A DNA stretch of 64,000 bases, from positions 1-64,000 of the forward strand of contig NZ_JAENHP010000017.1 of assembly GCF_016834655.1 (NCBI RefSeq). Reading direction: 5' to 3'. The position numbers and the translations under genes are program-made. Below are positions 24,803 to 34,027 of the stretch, in pieces. Under the pieces are notes generated by a model, which saw only the letters and a program-made list of their open reading frames with translations, ran no database searches and was not told where the DNA came from. Positions within the stretch are counted from its first letter, which is position 1; every line of letters begins with the position of its first letter. The stretch is from Paractinoplanes ovalisporus (GTDB lineage Bacteria > Actinomycetota > Actinomycetes > Mycobacteriales > Micromonosporaceae).

Positions 24803-26284
24803 ATGCGCCGGATCATTGCCGCCCTGCTGGGCGCGGCCCTGGCCCTGGCTCCGGCTGCCGTCGCGCAGGCCGCGCCGGGTGAGGTTCTGCGGGTCGGCAA
24901 CGTCAGCGTGGCGCCCGGTGGCACCGGCGAGGCGTGGGCGATGTTCAGCGCGCAGCGCAACAACCAGCCGTCGCCGTTCGCGATCGAGCTCGACGTCACC
25001 GAGGCCTCCCGGCTGGTCACGATCACCACTGACTACCCGTGCACGATCACCACGACCAAGATCAGCTGCCCGTCCCCGCGCACGTTCTCCCTCGATCTGC
25101 GGCTGCGGATCACCGCGAAGCCGGGCGTCGAAGCCGGGGCGACCGCGACCCTGCCCGCGCGGGCCGTGGCTGCGGGCACCACGCGGGCGAGCGCGACCGG
25201 CCGCATCACCATCGCCGAGGGCGTCGACCTGGCCGCGGTCGAGTTGCAGAACGACGTGAGCATCGCCACCGGGGCCAGGGCCGATCTGGCCGCGGGGGTC
25301 CGCAACAACGGCGACGAGCCGATCAACGGCGTGGTGCTCTCCCTCCGTACAGCGGAAGGGTTCGGTCTTGAAGCACGGCGGAACTGCGCCCGGATCGATC
25401 ACGGATTCGCCTGCCGGTTCGCCGATGAACTGGCGCCCGGTCAGGAATACCGGCTGGCCACACCGTTCCCGCTGATCGCGGCCAAGACGCTCTGGGCGCC
25501 GGCCAAGTGGGGCGCCCGGTTCGAGTGGTCGACCGAACAGGACTGGATCGACCGCGAGGGCAAGCTGCCGGCCGGGACGAGCGGCCCGCAGCTCGAGCTG
25601 GCGCCGGTCATGCGGGCCGCCGCGCCGCAGACCGACGTCGGGCCGAGCGCCAACGACGACGACTTCTCCATGACCATCACCGGTGTCAACAAGTCCAACA
25701 TCAACGCGATCGGCGCCACCGCGAAGGCCAAACCCGGAGAGACGATTACGGTACGGGTCGGCGTGCGCAACAACGGCCCGGCGCGGTTGGAGGGGTACGG
25801 CGCGGAGCTCGGCTCGTACCTGACGGTCGGGGTCACGCCGCCCGCCGGCACCACCGTGGTCGGCACTCCGAAGCTGTGCATGCCCTGGAACATGAACAGC
25901 CCGGTCCCGCCGCCGTGGCCGGCCGGCGCCCACTACGAAGACGGCAACATCTACTGCTTCAGTGACGACATCTCCTGGTCGCCGTACTACCCGGGCGAGA
26001 CCACCACGTGGGAGTTCAAGCTGCGCGTCGACCGCCCCGGCACGCTGCGCGGCAAGATCTTCACCCAGGTGGTCGGCCCGTCGATCGCACCCCAGGGCGA
26101 CTCCGATCCCGCCGACGACGACGCCGCGATCGTCATCACGGCGGCGGCCGCCGGGGGCGGCGCGGGCGGCGGAGGCGGCGGCCTCCCGATCACCGGCAGC
26201 AACACCACACTCGTTGCCGTGATCGGTTTGGCCTTGCTGCTCGCGGGAGCGGCCGCCATGGCGTTCACGCGCCGTCGCCGCTGA
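24803..26284 (+). CDS. Secreted, LPxTG-like cell-wall anchored protein
   Basis: The 493-residue protein has a signal peptide (MRRIIAALLGAALALAPAAV, cleavage near AQAAP). It has two or three DUF11/CARDB-like beta domains with 'VGVRNNGPARLEGYG'-type spacing, and a Gly-rich stretch. The sorting signal is LPITGSN near residue 463, followed by a hydrophobic helix and RRRR. The LPxTG-like motif predicts attachment to peptidoglycan by sortase. The ATG has a strong AAGGAG upstream. The binding partner is unknown and no enzyme domain is seen. Confidence 0.85.
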   Translation: MRRIIAALLGAALALAPAAVAQAAPGEVLRVGNVSVAPGGTGEAWAMFSAQRNNQPSPFAIELDVTEASRLVTITTDYPCTITTTKISCPSPRTFSLDLRLRITAKPGVEAGATATLPARAVAAGTTRASATGRITIAEGVDLAAVELQNDVSIATGARADLAAGVRNNGDEPINGVVLSLRTAEGFGLEARRNCARIDHGFACRFADELAPGQEYRLATPFPLIAAKTLWAPAKWGARFEWSTEQDWIDREGKLPAGTSGPQLELAPVMRAAAPQTDVGPSANDDDFSMTITGVNKSNINAIGATAKAKPGETITVRVGVRNNGPARLEGYGAELGSYLTVGVTPPAGTTVVGTPKLCMPWNMNSPVPPPWPAGAHYEDGNIYCFSDDISWSPYYPGETTTWEFKLRVDRPGTLRGKIFTQVVGPSIAPQGDSDPADDDAAIVITAAAAGGGAGGGGGGLPITGSNTTLVAVIGLALLLAGAAAMAFTRRRR

Positions 26285-26478
26285 GCGCCCGGCCCCTCAC
26301 TCCCCGCCGGTCGACGCACCGGCCACCGGTAGCGCCGCCGCCGCGGGCCGGGCCTCAGTCGCCGTGGGGCTCGCACGCGCCGCAGCGGCCGCCCGGTCAG
26401 GGCCGCCGACCACCGCGATCGTGCGGCAGGCCGGCGACGCCGAGACGATCCGGGCCCTGATAAAGGCGGAGGTGCCGC

Positions 26479-27330
26479 TCAGGACGACTCTTCGTCGGAC
26501 CACCAGGCGGAGAGCTGTTTCAGGCTTTCTTCCGCGCCCGTGCCCGGGATCGGTGTGTAGACGACGACGGACAAGCCGCTGTCGTCCGGAACCTCCAGGA
26601 CCTCCATCCGGAGATCGATCACTCCGACGGCGGGGTGCCGCAGACGCTTGTCGTCGCGGAAGAGGTTGACGGTGTGGGCGGCCCACGCGGTGCGGAAGTC
26701 TTCGCTGCGGGTCGACAGGTCGTCGATGAGGTCGGCCAGGATCTTGTCGTCCGGGCGCTTGGCCGCCTCGGCCCGCAACGCCCCGGCGGCGAAGCCGGTG
26801 ATCGATTCCCAGTCGAGGTAAAAATCGCGCGCCGCCGGGTGGAGGAACCCCCAGCGGGCGGCGTTCAGACCGCTGGCGGGGTCATCCCACATCGGTGCGT
26901 ACAGGGCCCGGCCGAGCTTGTTGGCCGCGAGCGTGTCCAGCCGGTGGTTGTTGACGAACGCCGGCAGGCCGGGCATCGACTCGATGATGCGCCGCAATGA
27001 CCAGGGCAGCGGGACCGCTTCGGGTTCCGCGCGCCGGCTGCCGACCGGCTCGTTCACCCCACGGGAGAGATCGCGCAGATATTGCTGTTCCACCGGGTCC
27101 AGGCGCAACGCGCGGGCGATCGCGGCCAGAACGTCGCTCGACACCCCGCGGAGATCGCCTCGTTCGAGCCGGGTGTAGTACTCGACGCTGATGCCGGCCA
27201 GCTCGGCGACCTCGCCCCGGCGCAACCCCGGCACCCGGCGCTGCCCGTGGAACGTGACACCGGCGTCGTGCGGGGTGATCCGGTCACGACGGGACCGCAG
27301 GAACCGGCCGGCGTCGTCGCGTCCGTTCAT
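26479..27330 (-). CDS. Xre-type HTH regulator with MmyB-like sensor domain
   Basis: The 283-residue protein has an N-terminal Xre HTH in RRVPGLRRGEVAELAGISVE with YYTRLERGDLRGVS just after. The C-terminal part contains ALDPVEQQYL-like and 'NKLGRALYAPMW' segments of the MmyB/PAS-like ligand-binding family, common in actinobacteria. The ATG at 27330 is preferred over the GTG at 27339. It is divergent from a SnoaL-like gene with an iteron-like operator region between them, so it probably controls that gene. The ligand is unknown. Confidence 0.88.
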   Translation of the reverse strand: MNGRDDAGRFLRSRRDRITPHDAGVTFHGQRRVPGLRRGEVAELAGISVEYYTRLERGDLRGVSSDVLAAIARALRLDPVEQQYLRDLSRGVNEPVGSRRAEPEAVPLPWSLRRIIESMPGLPAFVNNHRLDTLAANKLGRALYAPMWDDPASGLNAARWGFLHPAARDFYLDWESITGFAAGALRAEAAKRPDDKILADLIDDLSTRSEDFRTAWAAHTVNLFRDDKRLRHPAVGVIDLRMEVLEVPDDSGLSVVVYTPIPGTGAEESLKQLSAWWSDEESS

Positions 27331-27430
27331 GACGATCACGGTAGCTCGTCCGTCGGCCCTGGGGGTCTCTCGCAGTACCCCTCACAGCGGAGTCTTTCTG
27401 GCCCGCCCGCCGGCGGATTTCATGGTCCCC

Positions 27431-27498
27431 GGGCCCGAGCGAAACGGGCCCGAGCGAAACGGCCCCGGGTGAACGGGCCCGGGTGAACGGGCCGAACC
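27431..27498. repeat. Iteron-like tandem repeats in a divergent promoter
   Basis: GGGCCCGAGCGAAAC is repeated exactly at 27431-27445 and 27446-27460. Two related units, GGCCCCGGGTGAAC and GGGCCCGGGTGAAC, follow at 27461-27474 and 27475-27488, then a partial copy. The 14-15 base period places the units on changing faces of the helix. The array lies between the HTH regulator and the SnoaL-like gene and is a good candidate for its operator. Confidence 0.7.
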
Positions 27499-27519
27499 GG
27501 ATCCGGACGGACAGATGGG

Positions 27520-27933
27520 ATGAACATGAACACGACCGAGGTTCTGCGATCGCTGTACGAGGCCTTGAGCAAGGGTGACGTCGCGGGGGTGCTCGCCCGG
27601 CTCGATCCCGACGTCGTCGTCGACGAGCCGGCCGAGCTTCCCTACGGCGGCGTCAACCGGGGCCGCGACGTCTTCCTGCAGTCGGTCCTGGGCGTGATGA
27701 TGAGCCATGCGGCCGTCGCCCTGGCCGGCTTCACCGTCTATGACGGCGGAGACGGCAAGGCGATCGGCGTCCTCGAGGGCACCCTGACCGCGCACGCGAC
27801 GGGCGAGCAGTTCCCGCTCACGATGGTCGAGGTCCACGAGATCGCCGGGGAGGTCAGCCGCCGGATCGACGTGTATCTCAAGAACCCGGCGGACCTGGCC
27901 GCCTTCTACGCCCGCAGCGCGCCCGCCAGCTAG
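27520..27933 (+). CDS. SnoaL/NTF2-like small protein
   Basis: This 137-residue protein has the alpha+beta cone fold pattern of SnoaL-like proteins: EVLRSLYEALSKGDVAGVLA at the start, then LDPDVVVDEPAELPYGG and 'EVHEIAGEVSRRIDVYLKNP' near the end. It could be an isomerase/hydrolase-like enzyme or a small-ligand binder. It is divergent from an Xre regulator, like many such pairs in actinobacteria. Its TAG stop overlaps the stop of the convergent secreted-protein gene (shared CTAG). Confidence 0.8.
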   Translation: MNMNTTEVLRSLYEALSKGDVAGVLARLDPDVVVDEPAELPYGGVNRGRDVFLQSVLGVMMSHAAVALAGFTVYDGGDGKAIGVLEGTLTAHATGEQFPLTMVEVHEIAGEVSRRIDVYLKNPADLAAFYARSAPAS

Positions 27934-28337
27934 CAGGCGACCTGCGCGTACACGGGGCGTCCGGCCGAGCGGCACCCGAGCCACGTCTCCGTGAAGCCGT
28001 TGTTGCTGACCACCCAGACGTCCGTGGCCGACGAGTACCGCAGGCCCACGATGCGCTGCGTACCGCCGTACGGGAAGGTCGTCAGGTTGTATGTGGCCCC
28101 GGAACGCTGGTAGCTGAAGCCGGTCTGGCGCTGCACCGGCCACCCGGTCAGGCTCGGAATGTAGCTGCGCTTGTAACCCGTGCCGGCGCCGTCGAACTTC
28201 CACAGCATCGACGGCATGAACTGGTCACCGGCGTGGAACCAGACCCGCCCGGACGAGGCGGCCTGCGCGGTCGAGGGCACGGCGAACAGCGCAGCGGCGA
28301 CTGCGGTGGCGGCGAGGACGGAGAAAAGACGGCGCAT
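27930..28337 (-). CDS. Secreted small protein of unknown function
   Basis: The 135-residue protein has a clear signal peptide (MRRLFSVLAATAVAAALFAV, cleavage near AQAAS). The mature part of about 108 residues is aromatic-rich, with cysteines at the C-terminus (WLGCRSAGRPVYAQVAC) that may form a disulfide. The ATG at 28337 has GGAGCC upstream. No family is recognised; an exported inhibitor or adhesin-like role is only a guess. Confidence 0.7.
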   Translation of the reverse strand: MRRLFSVLAATAVAAALFAVPSTAQAASSGRVWFHAGDQFMPSMLWKFDGAGTGYKRSYIPSLTGWPVQRQTGFSYQRSGATYNLTTFPYGGTQRIVGLRYSSATDVWVVSNNGFTETWLGCRSAGRPVYAQVAC

Positions 28338-28421
28338 GGCGGGCTCCTGGTGCTCATGCCCGCCGCCACGTCGGCAACGGGTCGCACGTAGGAGCAGGGG
28401 CGGCGACGGAAAGTTCCCGGG

Positions 28422-29903
28422 TCACCCGTTCGGGGGTTCGGTGTGCACGGCGACGCTGGCCAGGGCCTCGGTCCACGCCTGGTCCTGGTCCGGCGCGACC
28501 AGCTTGATCTCCAGCGCGACCAGGTAGCGGTGGTGCGCGGGCCATCCGTACGCATATCGCCACCGGATGCCGCCGGGACAGGACCATTCCCCCTGTACGC
28601 CGGTGAGGCCGAGCCGGTCGAGACGGAACGGTCCCCCGGCGGCGGCCGTGCAGCCGTTCGGCCCGAAGTACTGCCGCATGAAATCGGGGCTGAACTTCCC
28701 CTGTTTCACCACCCGCGACGAGACACCGGCGAACACGCCCGGGACGGCCGCCTTGGTGAACCAGTCGGAGACGTTGGGCGAGGCGTTCAGACCGGGGCCG
28801 ACGTTGACGTTGCCATAGAACGGGCTCTGCCCCGGATGCCAGCCGTTGCCCCAGTGCTGGCTCCACGCCGCGGGCACCCGCAGCGAGATCGAGCGGGTGT
28901 CGTCGAACACCTCCTCGAAGCGGATCGCGGGCGCGGGCGCGGCCGCCGGTGCTTCCGGACGCGGCCAGGCAACGAAGGCGGCCGCCGCCACGCCGACGGC
29001 GACCACCAGGGCGGCGGCGAGCAGCGGGACAAGACGGCGACGGCGGGGTTTCCGGTCGGCCGCCACCGCGGTGTCGAGGTCGGACAGCCACTGCCCGGCC
29101 GACGCGGGCCGGCGGGCGGGAGCCGGGTCGAGGCCGGAGAGCAGAGTACGGCGTACGGCCGGGCCGATCTCGCCGCTCAGCGACTCCTCGAGCGCGCCGC
29201 CCGAGGGCAGACGCCCGGCCAGAATGCGGGTCAGCAGCGCGGTGCACGCGTAGACGTCGGCGCGCTGGTCGACCGCGGCCCCGGCATCGGACTGCTCGGG
29301 CGCCATGTATCCCGGGGTCCCGACCGGCAGGCTCAGCGCGGTGCCGCCCTGGCTCAGGTCCTTGGCCAGGCCGAAGTCGCCGAGCACGAGCCGCTCGTCC
29401 GCCGCGACCAGGGGCGACGCGTCCCCGTCGCCGCCACTCCCACTTCCGCTTCCGCCTCCACCGAAAATCAGCACGTTGCCCGGTTTCACGTCGCGGTGCA
29501 CCACGCCGGCCTCGTGCACCGGGCGCAGCGCGAGGGCCACCGCCCGCACGGCCGTGAACGCGGCGTCCGGCGGCACCACCCGACCGGCCGCGGCCAGTTC
29601 GGCGAGGCGTTCCTCCAGCGTGCCCCGATCCGCGTACGGCATCACGAAATAGGGCCGCCCGTCCGGCGTCTGGCCGATGTCGTGCACGCTGACCAGCCGC
29701 TCGCCACCGAGCCGGCGCAGCAGCCGGGCCTCGTTGAGGAAACGCTCGCGGACGTCGGGGTCGAACGCCCACCGCTCGGCCAGCACCTTGATCGCCACCG
29801 GCGACTCGAGGTCTTCGTCGACGGCGAGAAACACGTCGGCGAAGGCGCCGCTGCCGAGCCGGCGGACCGTTCGATAACGACCGATGAATGCAAAGTCCGC
29901 CAT
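28422..29903 (-). CDS. Membrane-bound Ser/Thr protein kinase
   Basis: The 493-residue Hanks-type kinase has a Gly loop LGSGAFADVF near residue 16, VAIKVL with the ATP lysine near 36, the catalytic HRDVKPGN, GDFGLAK, and APE in GTPGYMAPEQ. After about residue 280 there is one membrane helix (LVPLLAAALVVAVGVAAAAF). An extracytoplasmic domain of about 170 residues contains FMRQYFGPNGCTAAAG and a second cysteine in EWSCPGG. A Gly/Ser loop is inserted after the HRD motif. The ATG at 29903 has GAAGGGG upstream. It is divergent from a sigma factor, suggesting linked signalling. Confidence 0.92.
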   Translation of the reverse strand: MADFAFIGRYRTVRRLGSGAFADVFLAVDEDLESPVAIKVLAERWAFDPDVRERFLNEARLLRRLGGERLVSVHDIGQTPDGRPYFVMPYADRGTLEERLAELAAAGRVVPPDAAFTAVRAVALALRPVHEAGVVHRDVKPGNVLIFGGGGSGSGSGGDGDASPLVAADERLVLGDFGLAKDLSQGGTALSLPVGTPGYMAPEQSDAGAAVDQRADVYACTALLTRILAGRLPSGGALEESLSGEIGPAVRRTLLSGLDPAPARRPASAGQWLSDLDTAVAADRKPRRRRLVPLLAAALVVAVGVAAAAFVAWPRPEAPAAAPAPAIRFEEVFDDTRSISLRVPAAWSQHWGNGWHPGQSPFYGNVNVGPGLNASPNVSDWFTKAAVPGVFAGVSSRVVKQGKFSPDFMRQYFGPNGCTAAAGGPFRLDRLGLTGVQGEWSCPGGIRWRYAYGWPAHHRYLVALEIKLVAPDQDQAWTEALASVAVHTEPPNG

Positions 29904-29950
29904 GCGACCCCTTCGGCGATTGCGAATACCGCCGGTTATACCATTCCCGG

Positions 29951-30547
29951 GTGCCGTCGCCATTCGAGCAATCACCCGGACGACTGCCGGAATCACACGA
30001 CGATCTTCAAGAAATAGCTTTGCGGGCGGCCGCCGGGTCGCGCCGCGATCTGCAGGAACTGCTCCGCGAGATCCACACCCGGCGGCTCGCGCACGGTGGC
30101 GCCCGGCGGGTGCTGGCCGACGCCGCCGACGTCGAGGACGCCGCTCAGGAAACGCTGATCGCGGTGGCCCGCGGCATCACCACGTTCGAGGGACGCTCGC
30201 GTTTCACCTCGTGGCTGCACCGGATCGCGGTCAACGCGGCCCTCGAGACGCTGCGCCGCAAGTCACGCGGCGGCACCCCCACCGACGACCCACCCGAGCC
30301 CGCGGCGGCCGCCGGTGCGCTGCGGCGGATGAGCTCGATGGCCGCGACCCGGCTCGACGTCGAGAACGCGATGCGCCGATTGCCCGAGCCCTATCGCGAG
30401 GCGCTGCACATGCGCGAGATCGACCAGAGATCGTACGAGGAAATTGCCGAGATCATGAATTTGCCGCTGGGTACCGTGCGGTCGCGGATCTCGCGGGCCC
30501 GGCGCCTTCTGGCCGTTTATCTGAATATTATTCCGGACTCCGGCTGA
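29951..30547 (+). CDS. ECF-like RNA polymerase sigma factor
   Basis: The 198-residue protein has sigma region 2 (ADVEDAAQETLIAVARGITT with FEGRSRFTSWLHRIAVNAAL) and region 4 (MRRLPEPYREALHMREIDQR followed by SYEEIAEIMNLPLGTVRSRI). The start is the GTG at 29951; the shared promoter with the divergent kinase is only 47 bases. No anti-sigma gene is adjacent, so the neighbouring kinase may control it. Its end overlaps the convergent radical SAM gene by 20 bases. Confidence 0.9.
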   Translation: MPSPFEQSPGRLPESHDDLQEIALRAAAGSRRDLQELLREIHTRRLAHGGARRVLADAADVEDAAQETLIAVARGITTFEGRSRFTSWLHRIAVNAALETLRRKSRGGTPTDDPPEPAAAAGALRRMSSMAATRLDVENAMRRLPEPYREALHMREIDQRSYEEIAEIMNLPLGTVRSRISRARRLLAVYLNIIPDSG

Positions 30548-31850
30548 CCGTCGGCAGAATGGTGCGGCTGCGGCCCGGGCGCGGATAGGCCTCGGCCGCC
30601 GCGGCCAGCCGCTGGGCGTGGGCGCGCTGTTTCTGCCAGTGTCCGTAGAGCGCCCCGCGCTGCGACAACCGGTCGACCTCGGTGATCGTCGCCGGGTCGA
30701 CGTCTCCGGGCGGCGCGTCGCGCCACGGCGTCCCCGGCAGCGGCATGAACGTGTGCGCGTGAATCCGGGCCCCCAGATCGGCCAGCTCGCGGGCCAGCCC
30801 GAGCGAGGCGTCCACATCGGCGCGGTCCTCCCCCGGCATCCCGAAGATCATGTCCACGTTGATCTGGAAGCCCTCCTCGATCCCGAGCCGCACGGCCCGG
30901 CGCACCTCCTCGACGCCGTGCCCCCGCTTGGCCGCGCCCAGCACCCGGTCGGAGCCGGACTGCGCGCCCACGATGATGTTGGTGTTGGTGCAGAACCGGC
31001 GGACCAGCCGCAGCGTCTCCCGGGTCACGTGCTCGGGCCGGATCTCGCTCGGGAACGACCCGAAGAACACCCGCCCGTTCGGCCCGATCCCCTCCTTGCA
31101 GGTCGCGAGCAGCTCCTCGACCGCGGCCAGGTTGGGCGACTCGTCCTGGCTGCCGTAGGAGAGCGCGGTCGGCGTGATGAACCGGACGTCGCGCAGCCCC
31201 CGGGCCCGCATCTGGTCGACATGCCAGCGCACGTTGGCCACGCTGCGGTGCCGGAACCGGGCCGAGAACATGAACGGTGTCTGGCAGAACCGGCACGCGT
31301 ACACGCACCCCCGGGTGATCTCGAGGGCGTTGAACCGGTCCCACTTCAGCGCGAAACCCGGGAAGTCGTCCAACGGCCTTTGACGAGCTTTCCCCGTACG
31401 GATCAGGGCTCCCGCCGCATCCCGGTAGGCGAGCCCGGTGATCCCCGTCGGGTCCCCCTGGGAGTCCACCAGGCTGAGCAGCGTCGACTCCCCCTCACCG
31501 ACCGCCGCCACGTCCCATCCCGCGTCGAGCGTCTGCACGGGTTCGGCGGTCGCGTGCACACCTCCGGCGATGTGCGTGACCCGGGGCCCGTCGGCCAGGG
31601 CTCGTACGGCCTTGAGCTCTTCGGCCATCCCCGCCGCGTCGGGTGAGTAGAACGACCACAGCACGAGCACACGAGCCCCGGCGTCAACCCCGGCCCGGAT
31701 GTGCTCGGCCGTCTCCTCGGGCGTCGAGCCGAACCGCACCTCGTAGCGGGTCGCGGTCTCGTGCTCCCCCAGCGCACCCAGCAGAACGTGAAAGCCGTAC
31801 GTCACCGCCTTGCGGTAACGCAGCACCAGCACCAGTTCCGGCTCACTCAT
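30528..31850 (-). CDS. B12-binding-domain radical SAM protein
   Basis: The 440-residue protein has an N-terminal cobalamin-binding-like Rossmann domain (residues 1-140, VLWSFYSPDAAGMAEELKAV and HIAGGVHATAEP). A radical SAM domain with the CX3CX2C motif CVYACRFC lies near residue 178. Conserved EITRG and GMPGE segments complete the TIM-barrel pattern. It resembles the B12-binding radical SAM proteins of the TIGR04013 type. The reaction is unknown; relatives perform methylations or carbon-skeleton changes. The start is the ATG at 31850. No biosynthetic partners lie beside it. Confidence 0.88.
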   Translation of the reverse strand: MSEPELVLVLRYRKAVTYGFHVLLGALGEHETATRYEVRFGSTPEETAEHIRAGVDAGARVLVLWSFYSPDAAGMAEELKAVRALADGPRVTHIAGGVHATAEPVQTLDAGWDVAAVGEGESTLLSLVDSQGDPTGITGLAYRDAAGALIRTGKARQRPLDDFPGFALKWDRFNALEITRGCVYACRFCQTPFMFSARFRHRSVANVRWHVDQMRARGLRDVRFITPTALSYGSQDESPNLAAVEELLATCKEGIGPNGRVFFGSFPSEIRPEHVTRETLRLVRRFCTNTNIIVGAQSGSDRVLGAAKRGHGVEEVRRAVRLGIEEGFQINVDMIFGMPGEDRADVDASLGLARELADLGARIHAHTFMPLPGTPWRDAPPGDVDPATITEVDRLSQRGALYGHWQKQRAHAQRLAAAAEAYPRPGRSRTILPTVSRSPE

Positions 31851-31917
31851 GCCCGCGATTTTGCCAGGTACCGGAGCGGAGTTCCGTCTGCGAGCCACAG
31901 TGTTGTCGGTTGTCTAG

Positions 31918-33348
31918 CTAACGATGCCAGCTCCGTTCGCACCGATCGTGAACGTACAGGTCGGATCCAGAAGACCCGATCTTGGAGATGCTGTCTTCAT
32001 CGAGCGACTGCCGCCCCATGGCGGCCAAACGGCGCCCCTCCTCATCGAGATAGAAGGCAGGCCCAATATCCGTCGCCTCGGAGCCGCCATGGACGACGGG
32101 GGTGAGCGAGCCGGACATCGGCGGAACGATCCAGGACCAATCGGCCGGCACCGACCGTCCAGCCCTCTCCTCATTTTGGATGTGGGCGAGAAACCGCTGG
32201 GACTCGGAACGATGGTCGGAGATCTTGACGCCGGCTCGTTCGAAGCTCCAGAGGACGGCGCGGTTCAGTTCGACCAGCGCCCGGTCTCGCCACAGCGTCG
32301 ACTCACGGCTTGTGTCCAGACGCAACCTGGACGCGATGACTGGAAGCATGTCGTATCGGTCATCGGCGGCGAGGATGCGCGCGCCAATCTCAGTGCCCAT
32401 GAACCAGCCGTTGAAGGGCGCCAGAGGGTAATGCAACCCACCGATGGCGAGCCGCATGTTGGAGATCGCCGGGACAGCGTGCCAGCGCAGCCCCAATTCG
32501 GCGAACCAGCCGTACTCGGGATGCGTGACAGGCACTTCACGAATAGCCCTTTCCGGCAGCTCGTAGAGCCTCACCCCTTCGGCCGGCGTCTCGACCACCA
32601 AGGGGAGAACGTCGAAGTTCTCACCCTTACCCTGCCAGCCAAGAGCATGCACGGCAGCAGTAAATTCCACGTGCAGCGGATCGCCTACCAAAGTGTTTTC
32701 AATCCGCCGATAGCCCGCATATCCAATGAGGCGGTCATTCCACACGTTGGCGAAGGGGAGCCCTGGCACGGCCGGCGGAAAGATTGAGACCATCGGCCGG
32801 ATCGAGCCCTGCCCGGCAAGGCTCAGATGCTGGACAAGTTCACTGAATATCTCGTCCGCGGTGGTGACTCTTCTGAGATCGCGGACGGTGAGACTTCTCC
32901 AGTCGAGCCGGCCGATGCAGCGGTCCGCGTTGCGCCACGCCACACGGGCACCGAAGGTCAGCTCGGATTTTGTGTGAACGTAGGTTCCGGTCCTTTCGAT
33001 CGCTTCGACAACAGCTTTTTTGCGCAGCTCCAGACCATCAAGATTGCCGTTTTCTCCATAGTAGAGTTCAAGAAATTCCAACGCTTGTTCCTTATCGACC
33101 ACCGTTTCGCACATTCCGGCTCGCTGCCCAGGAGAATGACGCTTCACCCGAACTGCGGTCCGCGCCGAAAAACCTGCTAGAGCGCGGATCTCGTCCACGT
33201 CGGACGGGTCGACCTTCGATTGCAGAAGCAGTGAATCCTTCGAACCCAGTGATGAATTTTCTATCAGATAGTCGATATCACTGAAGGGCGCACGCTCATC
33301 ATGAGACGGGCAATAGTAGGTGGGACTTGTGAAGCTACGGTCATTCAT
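31918..33348 (-). CDS. nos: Bacterial nitric oxide synthase oxygenase with extended N-terminus
   Basis: The 476-residue protein contains the NOS oxygenase signature WRNADRCIGR, where Cys144 is the predicted heme thiolate, and GGLHYPLAPFNGWFMGTEIG at the substrate and pterin site. NOS makes NO and citrulline from arginine. It has no reductase domain and so needs a separate electron donor; the fprA-like gene at 43971 is a possible partner. Bacterial NOS proteins are usually about 360 residues. Here about 80 extra residues precede the core and about 35 follow. The ATG at 33348 overlaps the sigma-like gene's stop (ATGAATGA). The G+C is visibly lower than in the surroundings, suggesting horizontal gain. 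Confidence 0.9.
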   Translation of the reverse strand: MNDRSFTSPTYYCPSHDERAPFSDIDYLIENSSLGSKDSLLLQSKVDPSDVDEIRALAGFSARTAVRVKRHSPGQRAGMCETVVDKEQALEFLELYYGENGNLDGLELRKKAVVEAIERTGTYVHTKSELTFGARVAWRNADRCIGRLDWRSLTVRDLRRVTTADEIFSELVQHLSLAGQGSIRPMVSIFPPAVPGLPFANVWNDRLIGYAGYRRIENTLVGDPLHVEFTAAVHALGWQGKGENFDVLPLVVETPAEGVRLYELPERAIREVPVTHPEYGWFAELGLRWHAVPAISNMRLAIGGLHYPLAPFNGWFMGTEIGARILAADDRYDMLPVIASRLRLDTSRESTLWRDRALVELNRAVLWSFERAGVKISDHRSESQRFLAHIQNEERAGRSVPADWSWIVPPMSGSLTPVVHGGSEATDIGPAFYLDEEGRRLAAMGRQSLDEDSISKIGSSGSDLYVHDRCERSWHR

Positions 33349-34027
33349 CTTCCGCGCCCCTCCGCTTGCCCTCAAGACGCTTCCTGGCCCGATAGATTCT
33401 TCCTTCTATCGCCCGCGACGTGGTGTTTTGGATCGCCGCGATCTCGTCCGTCAAGTATCCGGCCGAGCGAAGCTCGAAAATCTGCTGGTCGTCTCGACTC
33501 AACTCAAGCATCGCGCATCGCAGTTCGTCCGCCATGGCTGCGAGTTCCGCCGGCCCGAATCCCGTATCTACTCTGTCTTCCAGCCCGTCGAGGGTGTCTG
33601 TGAACTGAGCGGCATGGGTAAATTTGCTCCACCGGCGCAGTTCGTTCGGGAGCGCATCAATGCAGTAGTTGATGAAGTGGGTGGTCAGACTTGCTCCGCC
33701 GGCGGGCTGCCAGCCGCCTTCAACCATCGCCTCGTCGTAAAACCTTATCAAGGCCGCCGCAACAGTAGCTAACATGACCTCTCGGCAGTCCGAGTGGTTC
33801 CAACCCACTGGAAAGGACAGGCGAATGCTCGCATTGCGCCGTCGGCAGGCGGCGAACACTGCACCGCTCTTCAGTCCAGCCGCGATGTACCCAGCTCCAG
33901 CGGCCATCAGCCCGTCAAGAAATCTGTTGTATCGAGCACCGCTGAAGTTATCTGCATGAAACTCATGGAAAAGCTTCGCGTCCCCAATTAGATGTTCATG
34001 CTCGCCTGCCGGCTGATCAGCGCTCAT
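33341..34027 (-). CDS. Sigma-factor-like regulator upstream of nos
   Basis: The roughly 228-residue protein has a C-terminal sigma-region-4 HTH: LSRDDQQIFELRSAGYLTDE, then IAAIQNTTSRAIEGRIYRAR and KRLEGK. The N-terminal half includes FLDGLMAAGAGYIAAGLKSG and FINYCIDALPNELRRW, a divergent region-2-like helical part. It is coupled to nos by an 8-base overlap and to the 70-residue ORF upstream. ATG at 34027 is chosen, with 34039 an alternative. It probably directs expression of this operon. Confidence 0.75.
   Translation of the reverse strand: MSADQPAGEHEHLIGDAKLFHEFHADNFSGARYNRFLDGLMAAGAGYIAAGLKSGAVFAACRRRNASIRLSFPVGWNHSDCREVMLATVAAALIRFYDEAMVEGGWQPAGGASLTTHFINYCIDALPNELRRWSKFTHAAQFTDTLDGLEDRVDTGFGPAELAAMADELRCAMLELSRDDQQIFELRSAGYLTDEIAAIQNTTSRAIEGRIYRARKRLEGKRRGAEDE

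Noticed and set aside
26421..26484. Fragment resembling the start of a GNAT acetyltransferase (AIVRQAGDAETIRALIKAEV)
   Set aside because: Only about 20 residues look right before the frame enters the HTH gene's antisense. This is too short to call even a pseudogene.
31918..33348. RiPP precursor or fused peptide in the C-terminal tail of NOS
   Set aside because: The tail has no leader/core pattern and no modifying enzymes lie in the same operon. It is better seen as a plain extension.
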